Below, piece by piece: positions 6,527-9,335 of a stretch of DNA of 9,335 nt (position 1 is the stretch's first letter; the number at the start of each line of letters is the position of its first letter). A program made the position numbers and the translations under genes. The stretch covers positions 1 through 9,335 of the forward strand of contig MVRP01000167.1 in NCBI GenBank assembly GCA_002067405.1. Reading direction: 5' to 3'. Below the pieces are notes generated by a model that was given only the letters and a program-made list of their open reading frames with translations, was not told the DNA's origin and ran no database searches. The stretch comes from Syntrophorhabdaceae bacterium PtaU1.Bin034. Lineage in GTDB: Bacteria; Desulfobacterota_G; Syntrophorhabdia; Syntrophorhabdales; WCHB1-27.

Positions 6527-7207
6527 ATGGCAAGCGACCCGGAAATAATCGTCAGGCTTCTCCTCGCTTCAGTGCTCGGCGGTCTGGTCGGACTCGAACG
6601 CGAGGTGCACGGAAGAGAGGCAGGCATCAGGACGTATCTTCTCGTAGCTCTCGGCTCGGCGCTTATCATGGTCGTTTCCGAGGTCCTCTTTTTCAAGTAT
6701 CAGGGAATGATCGCGGGGGAATTCGTCAGGGTGGACCCGGGACGCATTGCGGCCCAGGCTGTCACGGGAATCGGCTTTCTCGGCGCAGGGGTTATCATCA
6801 GGTACGGAAATTCCATAAGAGGGCTTACGACCGCAGCGTGCATGTGGGTCACATGCGCCGTGGGCCTTGCGATCGGTTCGGGCTATTATATCTACGGTTC
6901 CGTCGTGTCGTTTGTTACGCTTTTTTCCTTGATTGCCCTCAAGATGGTCAGAGAGAAGCTGAGCACGGACTGGTACCGGGATTTGACGGTGCTCTCCGAG
7001 GAGCTGGACGGGCAATTCGAGCGGCTTCAGGCTATTATCGAGAAATACGGCGTCAAGGTGACCGGCTTCTCTTTGCGGAAAGATCGCCAGAAGCAGGAGA
7101 TTGTCGTTAACTTCCGGCTCAGGTTTCACACGGCTGAACCACTCGACCGGAGTATCCTGAACGAGACCTACGCTATTCCGGGCATCAAATCGGTTGAGCT
7201 GAAGTGA
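6527..7207 (+). CDS. MgtC/SapB family membrane protein
   Basis: The 226-aa protein has the MgtC N-terminal membrane domain: RLLLASVLGGLVGLERE (10-26), then AGIRTYLLVALGSAL (32-46), PGRIAAQAVTGIGFLGAG (71-88), GLTTAACMWVTCAVGLAIG (99-117) and a further segment about 122-140, giving four to five membrane spans. Residues 148-226 are a soluble, ACT-like C-terminal domain, as in many family members. MgtC of Salmonella supports growth in low magnesium and inside macrophages and affects ATP synthase; in environmental bacteria the role is not settled. ATG 6527 has AGAGGG six bases upstream; the in-frame GTG 6476 would lie at the promoter start site and is rejected. The stop is 5 bases from a convergent gene. 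Confidence 0.9.
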   Translation: MASDPEIIVRLLLASVLGGLVGLEREVHGREAGIRTYLLVALGSALIMVVSEVLFFKYQGMIAGEFVRVDPGRIAAQAVTGIGFLGAGVIIRYGNSIRGLTTAACMWVTCAVGLAIGSGYYIYGSVVSFVTLFSLIALKMVREKLSTDWYRDLTVLSEELDGQFERLQAIIEKYGVKVTGFSLRKDRQKQEIVVNFRLRFHTAEPLDRSILNETYAIPGIKSVELK

Positions 7208-7212
7208 GATAA

Positions 7213-7485
7213 TTACGTGTACTTTTCTCGACTCTTCTCCTCCCGCACTTCCAGCGTGCCGACCTTAAGCCTGTCCACCTTGAGCTCGCCTATTTCCACC
7301 TTCCGGAGCTTCGATTTTCCGATCCGCAGCTTTCCCACGGCAATGGCTCCTATTGCCACTGCGCCGAGAGCGAATGCGCCGAGGGCAAGGGCCCCGACAG
7401 CCAATGCGCGGGCAGAAGCGCTGCCCACGGATGCGAGATCGAGCCTTGCCTTACCATCCCTTATGGCGATCTTTTCGTTGGACAT
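7213..7485 (-). CDS. Small tandem pentapeptide-like repeat protein, unknown function
   Basis: The 90-aa product is not assigned to a named family. Residues 1-20 (with IAIRDGKARLDL) are a polar lead. From about residue 27 to 81 it is a run of eleven five-residue units of pattern x-[L/F/V/I]-x-[V/I/L]-G, with Gly at 31, 36, 41, 46, 51, 56, 66 and 76. The first five units are almost all Ala, Val, Leu, Ile and Gly; the last six are rich in Lys, Arg and Glu. Residues 82-90 are a charged tail. The period suggests a beta-helix like pentapeptide-repeat proteins, though a membrane-seeking glycine-zipper helix is possible for the first half. ATG 7485 has a GAGGTGG ribosome site. It is 30 bases downstream of the MBL/rhodanese gene and probably the last gene of that operon. 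Confidence 0.8.
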   Translation of the reverse strand: MSNEKIAIRDGKARLDLASVGSASARALAVGALALGAFALGAVAIGAIAVGKLRIGKSKLRKVEIGELKVDRLKVGTLEVREEKSREKYT

Positions 7486-7515
7486 GAACCACCTCTGAAC
7501 CTGGTTTTGGAGATG

Positions 7516-8877
7516 TCACTTCTGCACCGGGCAGGTAATCGATTGCCACCCGGCAAATCCGCCGAGCACCACGCTTACGTTATTCCAGCCTTCCTTTTGC
7601 AAGATGCTTGCAGCGATCGTCGAGCGGAGGCCCGAACCGCAAAAGACGTAGACGGGCCTGTCTTTCGGTATTTCGTCAAGGTGCCGGGGTAATTGGGTAA
7701 TGTGGATATGATGCGCGTTCGTAATGCGACCCTCTTTGTCGAGCTCTTCCTGACTGCGGACATCAAGCAGGAACGTCGGCGTAGTGGAATCGAGTATGGA
7801 GCACATCCGTGGAGCCGTTACCGTGCCGTTCCATGCGCTTGCCTCTCCTGCCTTGTGCCAGCTCAGCATTCCGCCCGAAAGCCTTCCTGCGATGTGGTCG
7901 TAGCCCATCCTCACGAGGTAGCGGACCGCCTTTTCCTCCTCCCCTTCATCGACGACGAGGAGGAGCGGCTTGTCATAGGTGAGAAACCAGCCGGCAAAAC
8001 CGGGAATACCTTCCAGCCAGATGGAGAGGGAACCGTCAATATGGCTGTTGCCGAAGCTTTCCGGCATCCTTGTATCAACCACCGCGCATTCCTTCATCTT
8101 TTCCCTGAATTGAGCGGGCGCAAGGGGTGTGGGAACAGGTAATTGACCGAGGGGCGGCGCTCCTTCCAGGTTGAGCCGCTCCATCTGCCGGAAATAGGGT
8201 GCCTTTTCCAGATCCTTTGCGGTGGCCGCGACAAATTCGAATGGCTCGCACAACTGGAGTTTCGGATTGTTGCATCGCTCCAGCCCGATTGTTGTCCAGA
8301 CTCTGTTGCTGATGGCTGATCCGCACACAGAACCGGGGCCGTGGGCCGGGCAGACAATTACCCCGTCGCCGAGCGTCAGCAGCCTGCCGAAGAGGGTATC
8401 GTAAAGCAATGCCGCCATCTCGTCGAGCTTGTCAGTGCCCATGAAGTCTACCCGTCCGACTTCTCCTGCAAAGAGTGCATCACCCGTAAAGACCATCCAC
8501 GGCGCCCCGTGATCGTCGTGGAGAAGATAACTCATCATGCCCGGCGTGTGGCCGGGCGAGGCCAGGGCCATTATCTTAAGCGGGCCGAGACGCCACTCCT
8601 GCCCGTCGCTCACCGGCTTTCCATAACGGTAATCCCACTGGGCATCGGCATGCCATATCTCTGCCCCGGTAATAGAGGCGAGCTCGACAGATCCGATCAG
8701 GTAGTCCTCGTTCCGGTGGGTTTCGAATACGTAGTCTATTCGCATTCCTTCCCGGGCCGCCTTTTCCACGTAGATACGGCAGTCTCTTCGCGGGTCGATC
8801 ACGGTCGCCGAATTCCCGAAGCCGACCAGATAGGAATAATGCGAAAGCCCTTCAGATTCGATTCGTTCAAACAGCAT
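7516..8877 (-). CDS. MBL-fold protein with two rhodanese domains (persulfide dioxygenase-like)
   Basis: The 453-aa protein has three domains. Residues 1-205 are a metallo-beta-lactamase fold: T53-H-R-N-E-D-Y (in place of HxHxDH), SPGHTPG with H110, TGDALF with D133, and PAHG with H179. H54, H110 and D133 correspond to the three iron ligands of ETHE1-type persulfide dioxygenases; the second-site residues are changed. Residues about 262-346 are a rhodanese domain without an active Cys, and 355-450 a rhodanese domain with C413 in the loop C-G-S-G-L-R. It probably handles glutathione- or protein-persulfide sulfur, but the substrate is inferred. ATG 8877 has GAGGTGAGGT upstream and starts 11 bases after the protease stop. 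Total length is typical for MBL plus two rhodanese modules. Confidence 0.88.
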   Translation of the reverse strand: MLFERIESEGLSHYSYLVGFGNSATVIDPRRDCRIYVEKAAREGMRIDYVFETHRNEDYLIGSVELASITGAEIWHADAQWDYRYGKPVSDGQEWRLGPLKIMALASPGHTPGMMSYLLHDDHGAPWMVFTGDALFAGEVGRVDFMGTDKLDEMAALLYDTLFGRLLTLGDGVIVCPAHGPGSVCGSAISNRVWTTIGLERCNNPKLQLCEPFEFVAATAKDLEKAPYFRQMERLNLEGAPPLGQLPVPTPLAPAQFREKMKECAVVDTRMPESFGNSHIDGSLSIWLEGIPGFAGWFLTYDKPLLLVVDEGEEEKAVRYLVRMGYDHIAGRLSGGMLSWHKAGEASAWNGTVTAPRMCSILDSTTPTFLLDVRSQEELDKEGRITNAHHIHITQLPRHLDEIPKDRPVYVFCGSGLRSTIAASILQKEGWNNVSVVLGGFAGWQSITCPVQK

Positions 8878-8888
8878 AGCACCTCACC

Positions 8889-9335
8889 TCATCTCGTCTT
8901 GACCTTTACCGTCCCTGCTACCCCTTTTTTCGGATCAGCCGCAAGCATCGTCGCTTCCGCACCTGAGGGAAGCACGGCAATGAGCTGGCCAAAGCTGTCC
9001 AGATCACCAACGGCTTGCCCGTTTACCGCCAGGATGATATCGCCCGCCTCAAAACCGGCCTGTGCCAGCGGCCCCTTGGGTTCAACTTTGGTGATCACGA
9101 CTCCCTTTGGAGAATCCAAACCCAGTCCGGCAGCCTCCTTCTCGGTAAGAGAGCGAAATTGCCCGCCCAACCGTTCGTTGGCCGAACCGGCAAGTATTTT
9201 TGTCGCCTCTTTCATATCCCCGATCGTCACTGTCAGGTCCTGCCGTTTGCCGCCCCTCATGATGCCGACTTTCACCCTGCTGCCGATAGCCGAGGTGCTT
9301 GCCAGGTTTTGGAGTGTGGTCGCATCCGGGACATC
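8889..9335 (-). CDS. Do/HtrA (DegP/DegQ-type) serine protease, C-terminal part
   Basis: The minus frame is open from the right edge to a TGA at 8889-8891, giving 148 codons of the C-terminus; the protease domain lies outside the window. The first about 40 residues (DVPDATTLQNLA, then VKVGIMRGGK and LTVTIGDM) are the end of a first PDZ domain. The rest, from LGGQFRSLTEKEAAGLGL through GVVITKVEPKGPLAQAGF, GDIILAVNGQAV and a final VKVKT, is the second PDZ domain. HtrA proteins degrade or refold misfolded periplasmic proteins. An ATG at 9260 and the GTG at 9275 are internal codons, not starts. It shares an operon with the MBL/rhodanese gene downstream. Confidence 0.9.
   Translation of the reverse strand, partial: DVPDATTLQNLASTSAIGSRVKVGIMRGGKRQDLTVTIGDMKEATKILAGSANERLGGQFRSLTEKEAAGLGLDSPKGVVITKVEPKGPLAQAGFEAGDIILAVNGQAVGDLDSFGQLIAVLPSGAEATMLAADPKKGVAGTVKVKTR

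Noticed and set aside
7217..7498. 93-codon plus-strand frame opposite the repeat protein
   Set aside because: Its Ala/Pro/Ser-rich repeats are the antisense image of the minus-strand repeat; it has no good ribosome site, while the minus frame has one and fits the operon.

Overview
The window is a compact, gene-dense piece of bacterial chromosome, probably from an anaerobe or sulfur-rich habitat; a Desulfobacterota-like (former Deltaproteobacteria) or similar lineage is my best guess. That guess rests on gene content: a UPF0280 (COG2122) gene next to a NIL-domain ferredoxin, an MtaB-type methylthiotransferase, a molybdenum-carrier-like SLOG protein and an HRNED-type MBL/rhodanese protein. I see no phage, IS, CRISPR or plasmid genes. 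The taxon is not proven from this window.

Layout: positions 1-668 (minus) hold a GNAT acetyltransferase cut by the left edge, preceded on its strand by a tRNA-Thr(CGU) gene (739-814). From 940 the plus strand carries a strong promoter and a tightly packed series: cysE (serine O-acetyltransferase), a UPF0280/COG2122 protein, a NIL-domain plus 2[4Fe-4S] protein and a NifS/IscS-type cysteine desulfurase. A 78-nt imperfect inverted repeat follows, then mtaB (tRNA methylthiotransferase), a YggT membrane protein and a DUF167 (YggU) protein. A minus-strand molybdenum-carrier-like gene (5880-6347) converges on this series and is divergent from an MgtC/SapB-family membrane protein gene (6527-7207). 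The right end is a minus-strand operon: the C-terminus of an HtrA/Do serine protease (cut by the right edge), an MBL-fold/double-rhodanese protein and a 90-aa protein made of tandem five-residue repeats.

How the genes work together: the 983-5311 series reads as a sulfur module. CysE makes the carbon acceptor for sulfide (O-acetylserine). COG2122 and NIL-ferredoxin proteins have been linked to sulfide assimilation and homocysteine formation in methanogens. The desulfurase liberates sulfur from cysteine as persulfide, and MtaB consumes sulfur and carries Fe-S clusters. The MBL/rhodanese protein on the other strand may also handle persulfide sulfur. No cysK, no COG1900 partner and no IscU/NifU scaffold lie in the window, so the pathway must be completed elsewhere.
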